Origin: JBBQXK01 sp038251625
GTDB taxonomy: Bacteria; Pseudomonadota; Alphaproteobacteria; Rhodobacterales; Rhodobacteraceae
Assembly: GCA_038251625.1 (NCBI GenBank)
Contig: JBBSBE010000177.1
Coordinates: 1-6,750 of the forward strand
Reading direction: 5' to 3'
DNA: 6,750 nt
Below, one piece after another: positions 1-6,349 of this stretch. The notes beneath the pieces were generated by a model. That model was not told the origin of the DNA. It made no database searches and worked only from the letters and a program-made list of their open reading frames with translations. The position numbers were made by a program, and so were the translations under genes. The number at the start of each line of letters is the position of its first letter. The first letter of the stretch is position 1.

Positions 1-206
1 CGAGCCCGACAAGCCCTGCTCCCCCGGTCAACATCTGGCGTCTGTGCATGGCAAGCTCCTCGTTATCGGCTCTCCAAGGTTAGGGCCATGCCGTCGCAGC
101 GGCCGCAATTGCTGACCAGTAACCGTCAAGTGGATAGCGATCCCTCCGCCCGTGGCGACAATGGGGTTGTGCTCCCCCGACGCTTGCCCTAGGGGCAGGA
201 CCGGGA
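1..206. other. Left edge, no recognisable gene
   Basis: I see no convincing coding region here on either strand. The plus frames are interrupted and match no family I know. The only local structure is a small hairpin just before the tRNA: TGCCC at 185-189 and GGGCA at 193-197, with a 3-base loop. It has no T-run, so I do not call it a terminator. The tRNA promoter should lie in this stretch, but no convincing -35/-10 pair stands out at the right distance from position 207. Confidence 0.5.
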
Positions 207-283
<77 letters not shown>

Positions 284-746
284 TTCACACGAAGATCATT
301 ATAATCAACAGCTTGCGGTTGAAGCGACGCTGGCTGGCGTAACAGTCTCCGTAACACATGCGTGATGTCGCGGGATGTATAAAGTGGAAACCTCCCTACG
401 TGCCTAGCGCTCCACTGACGATGGTGCAGAAGCGCCGGCGTGATAGACAAAAAGCTGTAATAATTGAGGAAATGCTGCAACTGGGCGCTGATCTTTTGCA
501 CGCTCGCGGCCTGCTCGCAGAATAACTAACAGTAGTTGCTGGAGAGTTGGATGAACACGAAGATTCACTTCTGTTTCCAATCTGGAGAGACAGGCATGGA
601 CGGGTGCTTCTTCGATGGCCTGACCTGTCTGATTGGATGAAGGTGGGGATGCACGTCAGCGCCACCGTCCTGTTCTGGCTATGAGTCCTGAGCCTGGGGG
701 CTATTCAGACCGAGCCGCCCGTCGTTCTACACGTGAATGCCTGAAT

Positions 747-787
747 CATGCGGCGTGAGTTTTGACTCGACGGCTCCATGCCGCATG
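747..787. repeat. Imperfect inverted repeat (11-bp stem) upstream of the operon
   Basis: CATGCGGCGTG (747-757) pairs with CATGCCGCATG (777-787). The outer 8 bp are perfect, followed by one G-T wobble at 755/779 and two more pairs, around a 19-base interior. A second small hairpin, GAGT (757-760) with ACTC (765-768), competes with the inner end. CGGCTC at 771-776 could instead pair with GAGCCG at 712-717, so alternative folds exist. No T-run follows, so it is not a classical intrinsic terminator. It lies about 65 bases before the first operon gene and could be an operator, a leader RNA hairpin or chance. Confidence 0.5.
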
Positions 788-795
788 CACTACGG

Positions 796-852
796 TTGAA
801 ATTCGTATAGTGTTAATTTTTGAATGGAAAATGTAGGTAATCAGAGAGTTGC
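796..852 (+). promoter_or_regulatory. AT-rich leader, probable promoter region of the sugar operon
   Basis: Positions 801-840 contain only 10 G or C in 40 bases (25%), a sharp dip in an otherwise GC-rich window and directly before the first operon gene. Candidate elements are TTGAAA (796-801) and TATAGT (806-811), but they are not spaced as a -35/-10 pair for each other. TTGACT (762-767) is a better -35, but only a poor -10 sits 17 bases further on. I therefore call the region and not exact boxes. AGAGAG at 843-848 is a possible ribosome binding site for the ATG at 853. Confidence 0.4.
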
Positions 853-2274
853 ATGACGAACATCGAGGTTGAGTTCATGCGATCTGCCGCCGCGGTGGAT
901 TCTCCTGTTACTCCCAACGCCGGGATCGCAGCGTGGATCGAGGAACGGCGCGCCAACGTAGATGTTACCATCCGCCAGATACCGCTGCGCGACATGCGTA
1001 AATGGCAGCGCTCGGCCGTCACCGGTGACGTGGTTCATGACAGCGGGCGATTTTTCTCGATCGAAGGTATCGGGGTGGAGACCGATTGGGGCCAGGTTCG
1101 CTACTGGGAGCAGCCCATCATCAACCAGCCCGAGATCGGCTATCTTGGGTTGATGGCCAAGAAATTCGACGGCATCCTTCACCTGCTCGTGCAAGCCAAG
1201 ATCGAGCCGGGGAATATTAACGTTGTTCAGATTTCGCCGACAATCCAGGCGACCAAGAGCAACTATTCGCACATCCACCAGGGCGCGAGACCGCGCTACC
1301 TCGAGTATTTCAACGGTGAAAAACCCCGCCGCCTGCTGCTCGACCAATTGCAGTCAGAACAAGGCGCGCGCTTCCTGCGCAAGCGCAACCGCAACATGAT
1401 AATCGAATTGCCTGATGGCGAAGTGATCGAGCCCCACCCGGACTTCCTGTGGATGTCTGTCGGCCAGATCAAGCATCTGATGCGGCAAGACAATGTCGTC
1501 AACATGGACACCCGCACGGTTTTGTCCGGGATCAGTTACGGTACCTATGCGGCTGAGACTCTCGAAGGCCTGTTTACGTTGAAGGAAACGCGCCTGCAGC
1601 AGCGGCTGATGCTGAATTCGGCGCTGGTCGCCAGCAATGCCCTGCACAGCTTTCGCAGCATCCTTTCCTGGGTCACCAACCTCAAATCGAGCTATGATCT
1701 GACGGTCAAACGTCTACCGCTGGACAAAATTCGCGACTGGGTGGAGATCGACGGCGAGATCCGCCGTCCTGACGGCAAATACTTCTCGGTGATCGGCGTC
1801 AATGTGACGATCGAGAACCGCGAGGTTACCAATTGGGACCAGCCCATGATAAAGCCTTCGCAGGAGGGCTTGATCGCGTTTATCGTCCGGCCAATCAATG
1901 GCGCCTACCATTTTCTGGTACAAGCCAAGCTGGAGGGGGGCAATTTTGATATTGTCGAGCTTGCGCCGACCGTTCAGTGTTTGACTGGTAACTACCGGAT
2001 CGGCAGCAACGAATACTCGATAAAATATATCAACGATGTGCTCGATGCGCCAACTAGCCGGGTGCTGTTTGATTCAATGCAGAGCGAAGAAGGCGGGCGT
2101 TTTTTTCATGAGCAAAATCGCAACATGATCGTCGAAGTCGATGAAAATTTTCCTTTGGAAGTCGACAGCAATTATTGCTGGATGACGCTCAACCAGATGC
2201 TTCGATTCATCGAGTTCAACAACTATCTTAACATTGCCGCCAGAAGCCTGCTGTCAACCATTACGTTTGATTGA
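853..2274 (+). CDS. NDP-hexose 2,3-dehydratase (EvaA family)
   Basis: Predicted to dehydrate an NDP-4-keto-6-deoxyhexose (typically dTDP-linked) at C2/C3. The product becomes a 3,4-diketo-2,6-dideoxyhexose, the committed step toward 2-deoxysugars. The 473-residue protein is two tandem copies of the hexose dehydratase domain, visible by aligning its halves (about 40-235 and 284-473). Matching motifs are IPLRDMRKW (43-51) with LPLDKIRDW; LLVQAKIEPGN with FLVQAKLEGGN; QSEQGARFLRKRNRNM (167-182) with QSEEGGRFFHEQNRNM (410-425). The two-domain form and length are usual for EvaA, TylCVI or SpnO-type enzymes, which act in the cytoplasm. Start choice is open: ATG 853 has AGAGAG only 4 bases upstream, while ATG 877 has GAGG at 865-868 with 8-base spacing and would shorten the protein by 8 residues. 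First gene of the operon; the next starts 10 bases after its stop, consistent with handing over an unstable diketo product. The family is very likely right; the exact substrate is inferred. Confidence 0.92.
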   Translation: MTNIEVEFMRSAAAVDSPVTPNAGIAAWIEERRANVDVTIRQIPLRDMRKWQRSAVTGDVVHDSGRFFSIEGIGVETDWGQVRYWEQPIINQPEIGYLGLMAKKFDGILHLLVQAKIEPGNINVVQISPTIQATKSNYSHIHQGARPRYLEYFNGEKPRRLLLDQLQSEQGARFLRKRNRNMIIELPDGEVIEPHPDFLWMSVGQIKHLMRQDNVVNMDTRTVLSGISYGTYAAETLEGLFTLKETRLQQRLMLNSALVASNALHSFRSILSWVTNLKSSYDLTVKRLPLDKIRDWVEIDGEIRRPDGKYFSVIGVNVTIENREVTNWDQPMIKPSQEGLIAFIVRPINGAYHFLVQAKLEGGNFDIVELAPTVQCLTGNYRIGSNEYSIKYINDVLDAPTSRVLFDSMQSEEGGRFFHEQNRNMIVEVDENFPLEVDSNYCWMTLNQMLRFIEFNNYLNIAARSLLSTITFD

Positions 2275-2284
2275 AGAGCGGCTA

Positions 2285-3262
2285 ATGGATAACAAGCCCA
2301 TTCGGGTCGGCGTCATGGGCGCTGCCAACATTGCGCGGCGGTCGGTCGTGCCGGCGCTGCTGCAACTACCGGCGCAGTTTGAACTGATCGCCATTGCCAG
2401 CCGCGACGCAGCCAAGGCCGGGGTATTCGCAAGCCAATTCTCATGCCAGGCAGTAACAAGCTATGAGGCCTTGCTGGCACGAGACGACGTCGATGCGATC
2501 TACATGCCGTTGCCGACAGGATTGCATGCTGAATGGATCGGCCGGGCCATCGCGGCAGGCAAGCATGTCTATGCGGAAAAGTCCTTTGCATCCACGGCCA
2601 CAGAAACCGAGGCGCTGGTGGCCGCGGCGCAGATCCGCAGGGTCGCGCTTATGGAAGGCTATATGTTCCTTTACCACCGCCAGCAGGCCGTAGTGGCCGG
2701 CTGGGTGCAAGAGGGGCAGATCGGCGAACTGCGACACTTTCACGGCAGCTTCGGCTTTCCGCCGCTGGCGGCTGATGACTTCCGCTACGATGAAATGATC
2801 GGTGGCGGTGCCTTGATGGACGCTGCGGGTTATCCGCTGCGGGCGGCGTTTCATTTTCTTGGCGACGCGCTCAGGGTCCAGGGTGCCAGTCTGCATCGCT
2901 GCCCGAACTCGGGCGCCAGCTTGTGGGGCAGCGCCTTCCTGGCCCACCCGAACGGGGTGGGTGCGTCGATCGCGTTCGGGTTCGATAATCATTATCAATG
3001 TCGGTACGAGCTTTGGGGATCAAAAGGTAAAATCGTTGCTGAACGGGCTTACACGCCAAGCGCTGTGTTCGCGCCAAGGTTGATCCTCGAGACTGCCGAG
3101 AATCGGCACGAAGTCGCGGTCGACCCCGATAACCATTTCGTCGGCGCCTGGCGTGCATTTGCCGAAGCAATCCGGGACCCCGCCAGCCGCACAGTCCATT
3201 ATCGCCAGACTTTGGTGCAGAGCAGGGCGTTGCAGTCGATCAAAGAGCTGGCCGACCAATGA
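2285..3262 (+). CDS. Gfo/Idh/MocA oxidoreductase, likely NDP-hexose 3-ketoreductase
   Basis: A 325-residue cytoplasmic NAD(P)-dependent oxidoreductase. It has an N-terminal Rossmann fold with VGVMGAANIARR (8-19), the second-strand end IASRDAAKA, the region MPLPTGLHAEW (74-84), and HVYAEKSFAS (94-103), the counterpart of the family's EKP motif, here EKS. K99 should be the conserved lysine. The C-terminal domain has GGGALMDAAGYP (173-184), where D179 and Y183 sit at the usual catalytic or binding positions. Next to a 2,3-dehydratase, this family (KijD10, SpnN or OleW-like) typically reduces the C3 keto group of the 3,4-diketo-2,6-dideoxy sugar; that role is inferred from context. I start at ATG 2285, because it follows the upstream stop by 10 bases, has AAGAG nearby, and begins right before the Rossmann strand. 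An in-frame ATG at 2234 would lie inside the preceding gene and add 17 unrelated residues. Confidence 0.88.
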   Translation: MDNKPIRVGVMGAANIARRSVVPALLQLPAQFELIAIASRDAAKAGVFASQFSCQAVTSYEALLARDDVDAIYMPLPTGLHAEWIGRAIAAGKHVYAEKSFASTATETEALVAAAQIRRVALMEGYMFLYHRQQAVVAGWVQEGQIGELRHFHGSFGFPPLAADDFRYDEMIGGGALMDAAGYPLRAAFHFLGDALRVQGASLHRCPNSGASLWGSAFLAHPNGVGASIAFGFDNHYQCRYELWGSKGKIVAERAYTPSAVFAPRLILETAENRHEVAVDPDNHFVGAWRAFAEAIRDPASRTVHYRQTLVQSRALQSIKELADQ

Positions 3263-3288
3263 CACAGTCGCAGCGGCGCCCGGCGTGA
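3259..3288 (+). CDS. Nine-codon linker ORF between two sugar genes
   Basis: ATG at 3259 overlaps the preceding stop in an ATGA arrangement and encodes MTQSQRRPA before TGA at 3286-3288. That stop in turn overlaps the GTG start of the next gene (GTGA, 3285-3288). The tiny frame therefore bridges the two genes with a 4-base overlap at each end. It may couple their translation by termination and re-initiation. Alternatively, it is the true start of the next gene, separated from it by a one-base sequencing or natural indel. It could also be chance; there is no evidence that the peptide has a function. Confidence 0.25.
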   Translation: MTQSQRRPA

Positions 3289-4169
3289 AGTGCCTTGTGA
3301 TCGGAGCGGCCGGTTATCTCGGCCGTCACCTTGTCCCGGCGTTGCGAGCCGCCGGCCACGAGGTCACGTCCGTTTCGCGCAATGGCGAGGCCGGTTCGGC
3401 CGCTGATGTGGGGAACCTGGAAAGCTTGCAGGCACTCGATTGGGATGTCGACCGGGTCTTTCAATTCGCCGGGGTCACAGGCACCACGGCGTCCTTCAAT
3501 GATTTTCAGGCATTCGTCGCCGGCAACCAGACCGGACTGCTCAACGTCCTCGATTGTATCAGGCGGTCGGGCCATCGTCCGCGTATTGTCTTTCCGTCGA
3601 CGCGCCTCGTTTACAAGGGGTCGGAGCGACCGCTCGCAGAGGGAGCCGACCTGGAAGCCAGAACGGTGTACGCCGCCACCAAAATTGCCTGCGAACTGCA
3701 CCTGCAAGCATTTGCCCGGGCTTTCGGTATCCCCTTTACAGTCTTCAGGATTTGCGTTCCCTATGGCAACTCGCAGGGCGGGCGCTATTCCTACGGAACG
3801 GTTGGAAACTTCATCCAACAGGCTGTCGATACCGGCCGTATCAGTCTTTATGGGGACGGCAGCCTGCGTCGCACCTTCACCCATGTTGACGACATTTGCC
3901 AGGCCATCGTGCTCGGTGGGGAAGATGACAACTGCGAGAACGAGATCTTCAATATTCCGGGCGAAGACTTCAGTCTATTGGAAGCCGCCGGGCAGATCGC
4001 AACGCAATGCGGGGCAACGATCGAGCTGGCGCCTTGGCCTGAATTCGACATGCGTATAGAGTCGGGCAGCACGGTATTTGACGGCGCCAAACTGTCAGCG
4101 CGGACGCCATGGCGGACAAAGCAGAGGATGCACGAGTGGGTCACCTCGATTCCGACGGCTGTACGATGA
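3285..4169 (+). CDS. Extended SDR, likely NDP-hexose 4-ketoreductase or epimerase
   Basis: A 294-residue NAD(P)-binding protein of the NAD-dependent epimerase/dehydratase family. It shows the Rossmann motif GAAGYLG (7-13) near the N terminus, AGVTG (62-66), S105/T106 after the fourth strand, and the catalytic pair Y129 and K133 in VYAATK. Later motifs, RICVPYG and RRTFTHVDDICQA, are typical of nucleotide-sugar SDRs. After a 2,3-dehydratase and a 3-ketoreductase, the expected remaining step is reduction of the C4 ketone, giving a neutral NDP-2,6-dideoxyhexose; that role is inferred. The start is probably GTG 3285, just before the first beta strand, although it lacks a good ribosome binding site. 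An in-frame ATG at 3153 lies deep in the previous gene and gives unrelated residues. The stop overlaps the next ATG (ATGA, 4166-4169), indicating translational coupling. Confidence 0.87.
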   Translation: MKCLVIGAAGYLGRHLVPALRAAGHEVTSVSRNGEAGSAADVGNLESLQALDWDVDRVFQFAGVTGTTASFNDFQAFVAGNQTGLLNVLDCIRRSGHRPRIVFPSTRLVYKGSERPLAEGADLEARTVYAATKIACELHLQAFARAFGIPFTVFRICVPYGNSQGGRYSYGTVGNFIQQAVDTGRISLYGDGSLRRTFTHVDDICQAIVLGGEDDNCENEIFNIPGEDFSLLEAAGQIATQCGATIELAPWPEFDMRIESGSTVFDGAKLSARTPWRTKQRMHEWVTSIPTAVR

Positions 4170-5251
4170 CTGTGTCTGTTGTTGACGGTGGTCGGCTCAC
4201 GGTTACGCAGCCTGAACTCGGCCCGGCGCCTGTGATGCAGCCACAGATCTATGGCGTGTCCATCGTGATTCCGGTATATGCCGGCGAACACACCTTGCCC
4301 TTGCTGGTCGCTGAAATCGCACCGCTTACGCATGCTGTAACCACGTCCGCCGGTCACGCGTGGCAAGTCTGTGAAGTGATCCTGGTTCACGACTGCGGCC
4401 CGGACAGATCGGACCGCACTCTGGAAGATTTGGCCCGATATTATCCATTCGTGCGCCCGGTCTGGTTGACCAAGAATTTCGGCCAGCATGCGGCAACATT
4501 GGCCGGGATGGCGAATGCAACGGGTGATTGGGTTGCCACCCTAGACGAAGACGGACAGCAGAACCCGGCCGACATCGCCGCAATGCTCGACAAGGCCCTC
4601 CAGGATTCGCTTCAGGTCGTCTACGCCCAGCCAACCAACAAACCGCCTTATGACTGGTTGCGCAACATGTTCAGCCGGACGGCAAAGGCGATCAGTACCC
4701 GCCTGCTTGGCAATGGCGCGGTAGGCCCGTTCAACAGCTTCCGCCTTATCGACGGCGGGATAGCGAGGGCCCTGGCTGGCTATTGCCAAAGCGGCATTTA
4801 CCTCGACGTCGGCTTGTTCTGGATCAGCGCGCGGATCGGACACTGTCAGGTGCTTACGAGGAACGAACTCGATCGGCCTTCCACCTATTCGTATTTCAAG
4901 CTGATCGGGCACTTCTGGCGCTTGATCCTGAGCACCGGCACGCGCCCGCTGCGCCTGATTACCATCATGGGTTTCGGATCGATGCTGCTGGCAGTGCTGG
5001 TCGCGATCTATGCCGTGCTGGCCAAGCTCTACGGTCAGGTGCCAGTGCAAGGCTGGACCTCGCTGCTGATCCTGGTGTCATTCTTCTCCGGCAGCATCCT
5101 GGCATCGCTCGGGGTGGTCGCGGAATATCTCGCCGTCACAATGGGTATCGTGATGGGAAAGCCACTGTTTGTGGCTTCCACCAAGCCCACTCGACCGGCG
5201 AACACTGGCCGAACACCGGCCGCTGCCCCGAGGTCTGCAACAGATGAATGA
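4166..5251 (+). CDS. GT2 polyprenyl-phosphate glycosyltransferase with two membrane helices
   Basis: A 361-residue enzyme of the DPM1/ArnC/GtrB kind. It is expected to transfer a sugar from its nucleotide donor to undecaprenyl phosphate on the cytoplasmic face of the inner membrane. The GT-A domain begins with VSIVIPVY (31-38), then ILVHDCGPDRS with D76 in the first nucleotide-binding loop, KNFGQHAATLAG (103-114), the metal-binding DED at 127-129 within LDEDGQQNP, and GPFNSFRLID (187-196). SYFKLIGHFWRL leads into two predicted transmembrane helices at about 264-286 and 298-322. A Pro/Thr/Ala-rich tail ends the protein. The first loop reads HDCG where many relatives have DDGS; the key Asp is kept. 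ATG 4166 is chosen because it overlaps the preceding stop; an in-frame ATG at 4109 would extend into that gene. Its donor is probably the dideoxysugar made by the upstream genes (inference). Confidence 0.88.
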   Translation: MTVSVVDGGRLTVTQPELGPAPVMQPQIYGVSIVIPVYAGEHTLPLLVAEIAPLTHAVTTSAGHAWQVCEVILVHDCGPDRSDRTLEDLARYYPFVRPVWLTKNFGQHAATLAGMANATGDWVATLDEDGQQNPADIAAMLDKALQDSLQVVYAQPTNKPPYDWLRNMFSRTAKAISTRLLGNGAVGPFNSFRLIDGGIARALAGYCQSGIYLDVGLFWISARIGHCQVLTRNELDRPSTYSYFKLIGHFWRLILSTGTRPLRLITIMGFGSMLLAVLVAIYAVLAKLYGQVPVQGWTSLLILVSFFSGSILASLGVVAEYLAVTMGIVMGKPLFVASTKPTRPANTGRTPAAAPRSATDE

Positions 5252-5945
5252 AGCCGAATTCGACAAATTCGCCGACGATTATCATGCCGCCTTGTCTGCC
5301 GGTATAAGCGTGTCGGGCGAGGCACCGGAGTATTTTTCCGAGTACAAGGTGGCCGACATCGCACGCTATTGGCGACCAGGTCCAGAATCGGATGGCGCTT
5401 CGCCGCGGCTGCTGGATTTCGGAGCCGGTGTCGGCAATTCGGTGCCGTACGTGCGCAAATACTTTCGGAACTCAAAGCTCACGTGCCTCGACCTGTCGCA
5501 GCGGAGCCTGACGGTCGCTGAAAAGCGCTTTCCTGGCGCTGCCGATTACGTTCATTTTGATGGCATCAACATTCCGTTTGCGCCAGCACAATTCGATATC
5601 GCTTACTCAATGGTCGTGTTTCATCACATAGATCATGATGATCACCTCGAATTGTTCAAGCAACTGTATCGCGTGTTGCGGCCGGGTGGCAGCCTGTTCA
5701 TTTTTGAACATAATCCCTATAATCCCCTGACCGTTCGCGTTGTGAATGATTGCCCGTTTGATGAAAACGCCGTCCTGATCACCGGGCGCGCCTTGCGCCG
5801 CAATATCCTGCACGCAGGTTTCGCCACGGCGCAGACGCGCTATCGGGTTTTCTTCCCGCACACATTGTCGGCCCTGCGCGCGCTTGAACCTGCGCTGGCA
5901 TGGTTGCCACTCGGTGGGCAGTATTTCGTGCATGCGGTGAAGTAA
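5244..5945 (+). CDS. Class I SAM-dependent methyltransferase
   Basis: A 233-residue soluble methyltransferase with a Rossmann-like core. Motif I is LLDFGAGVGNS (56-66), followed by the acidic strand end CLDLS, then FDIAYSMVVFHHI (post-motif I) and LYRVLRPGGSLFIFEHNPYN. The EHNPYNPLT and CPFDENAVL stretch in the C-terminal half resembles a subgroup I associate with polysaccharide and lipid-linked sugar clusters. The acceptor cannot be read from sequence. Lying between the glycosyltransferase and the flippase gene, it may O-methylate the sugar or its lipid-linked form, as seen in methylated 2,6-dideoxyhexoses such as oleandrose; this is inference. ATG 5244 overlaps the upstream stop by 8 bases and has a good ribosome binding site, GAGGT at 5230-5234, 9 bases before it. 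An in-frame ATG at 5169 would lie inside the previous gene. Confidence 0.87.
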   Translation: MNEAEFDKFADDYHAALSAGISVSGEAPEYFSEYKVADIARYWRPGPESDGASPRLLDFGAGVGNSVPYVRKYFRNSKLTCLDLSQRSLTVAEKRFPGAADYVHFDGINIPFAPAQFDIAYSMVVFHHIDHDDHLELFKQLYRVLRPGGSLFIFEHNPYNPLTVRVVNDCPFDENAVLITGRALRRNILHAGFATAQTRYRVFFPHTLSALRALEPALAWLPLGGQYFVHAVK

Positions 5946-6349
5946 TGGCATCGGGCGTCGAGCAGTTCGGACGGTTTCTCGGGGTCGGCGCGGTCAACGC
6001 GCTGATCGGATTATCGGTGATCTTTGCCGCAAAATGGTTTTTCGGGGCCAGCGACATCACCGCCAACCTGGCTGGCTATACCGTGGGCATATTGATAAGC
6101 TTTACGGCCAACAGACGCTGGACCTTTGATTCAGCAAGCGCATGGAAACCGGCTTTCGTGAAATTCGTCGCCGTGTCGGGCGTCGCCTATGGAGCCAACC
6201 TGCTGGCCGTGCTGGCAGCAATCCACTGGCTCGGTTTCAATGGCTATCTTGCCCAGATTGTCGGAATACCAGTTTATACGCTGATAACGTTCCTGGCCAG
6301 CAAGCACCTGGTTTTCCTTGCCGACACGCGCGCTGGAGGGGTGCAATGA
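5945..6349 (+). CDS. GtrA family membrane protein (probable lipid-linked sugar flippase)
   Basis: A 134-residue integral membrane protein with four hydrophobic segments, at about 8-30, 39-56, 70-92 and 98-122. The family signatures are visible: QFGRFLGVGAVNALIG at the N terminus, GYTVGILISFTANRRWTF after the second helix, and TLITFLASKHLVF at the end. The internal similarity of the two helix-plus-basic-motif units is typical of GtrA. Family members are thought to move undecaprenyl-phosphate-linked sugars across the inner membrane; in O-antigen-modifying cassettes GtrA works with a GtrB glycosyltransferase and a serotype-specific periplasmic transferase. The pairing with the GT2 gene two positions upstream fits this. 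The start overlaps the previous stop (TAATG, 5943-5947), so translation is probably coupled. Confidence 0.9.
   Translation: MASGVEQFGRFLGVGAVNALIGLSVIFAAKWFFGASDITANLAGYTVGILISFTANRRWTFDSASAWKPAFVKFVAVSGVAYGANLLAVLAAIHWLGFNGYLAQIVGIPVYTLITFLASKHLVFLADTRAGGVQ

Larger units (their letters stand above)
284..852. other. Gene-poor spacer between tRNA-Pro and the sugar operon
   Basis: No protein family is recognisable in this 570-base stretch. The most protein-like frame is plus, ATG at 358 to TAA at 523-525 (55 codons, with a mixed basic and acidic segment). The same frame stays open after that stop until TGA at 682-684, so one ancestral reading frame broken by a nonsense change is conceivable. 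Third codon positions there are much less GC-rich than in the genes downstream, which argues against active coding. The right part holds the inverted repeat at 747-787 and the AT-rich leader at 801-840. I saw no integrase, transposase or terminal repeats. It may be old mobile-element debris or plain intergenic sequence. Confidence 0.5.

Noticed and set aside
185..197. Small hairpin before the tRNA as a terminator of an upstream gene
   Set aside because: Only a 5-bp stem, with no following T-run and no identifiable upstream gene.
396..665. Minus-strand ORF of 89 codons in the spacer
   Set aside because: Ser/Arg/Cys-rich, with no recognisable motif; composition is typical of an antisense shadow.
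841..1347. Minus-strand ORF of 168 codons opposite the 2,3-dehydratase
   Set aside because: Lies antisense to a gene with unmistakable family motifs; explained by GC-rich third positions.
2234..2284. Upstream start (ATG 2234) for the Gfo/Idh/MocA gene
   Set aside because: Lies inside the dehydratase gene and adds residues that do not fit the family; ATG 2285 sits directly before the Rossmann strand.
2441..2998. Minus-strand ORF of 185 codons opposite the Gfo/Idh/MocA gene
   Set aside because: Antisense shadow of a clearly coding plus-strand gene; no motif of its own.
3240..3884. Minus-strand ORF of 214 codons opposite the SDR gene
   Set aside because: Antisense shadow. The plus strand carries the Rossmann and YxxxK motifs in the expected order.
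3331..4059. Second plus-strand ORF of 242 codons inside the SDR gene
   Set aside because: Arg/Ser/Pro-rich out-of-frame translation, lacking the structure seen in the SDR frame.
3848..4489. Minus-strand ORF of 213 codons across the SDR/GT2 boundary
   Set aside because: Crosses two real plus-strand genes and shows no family features.
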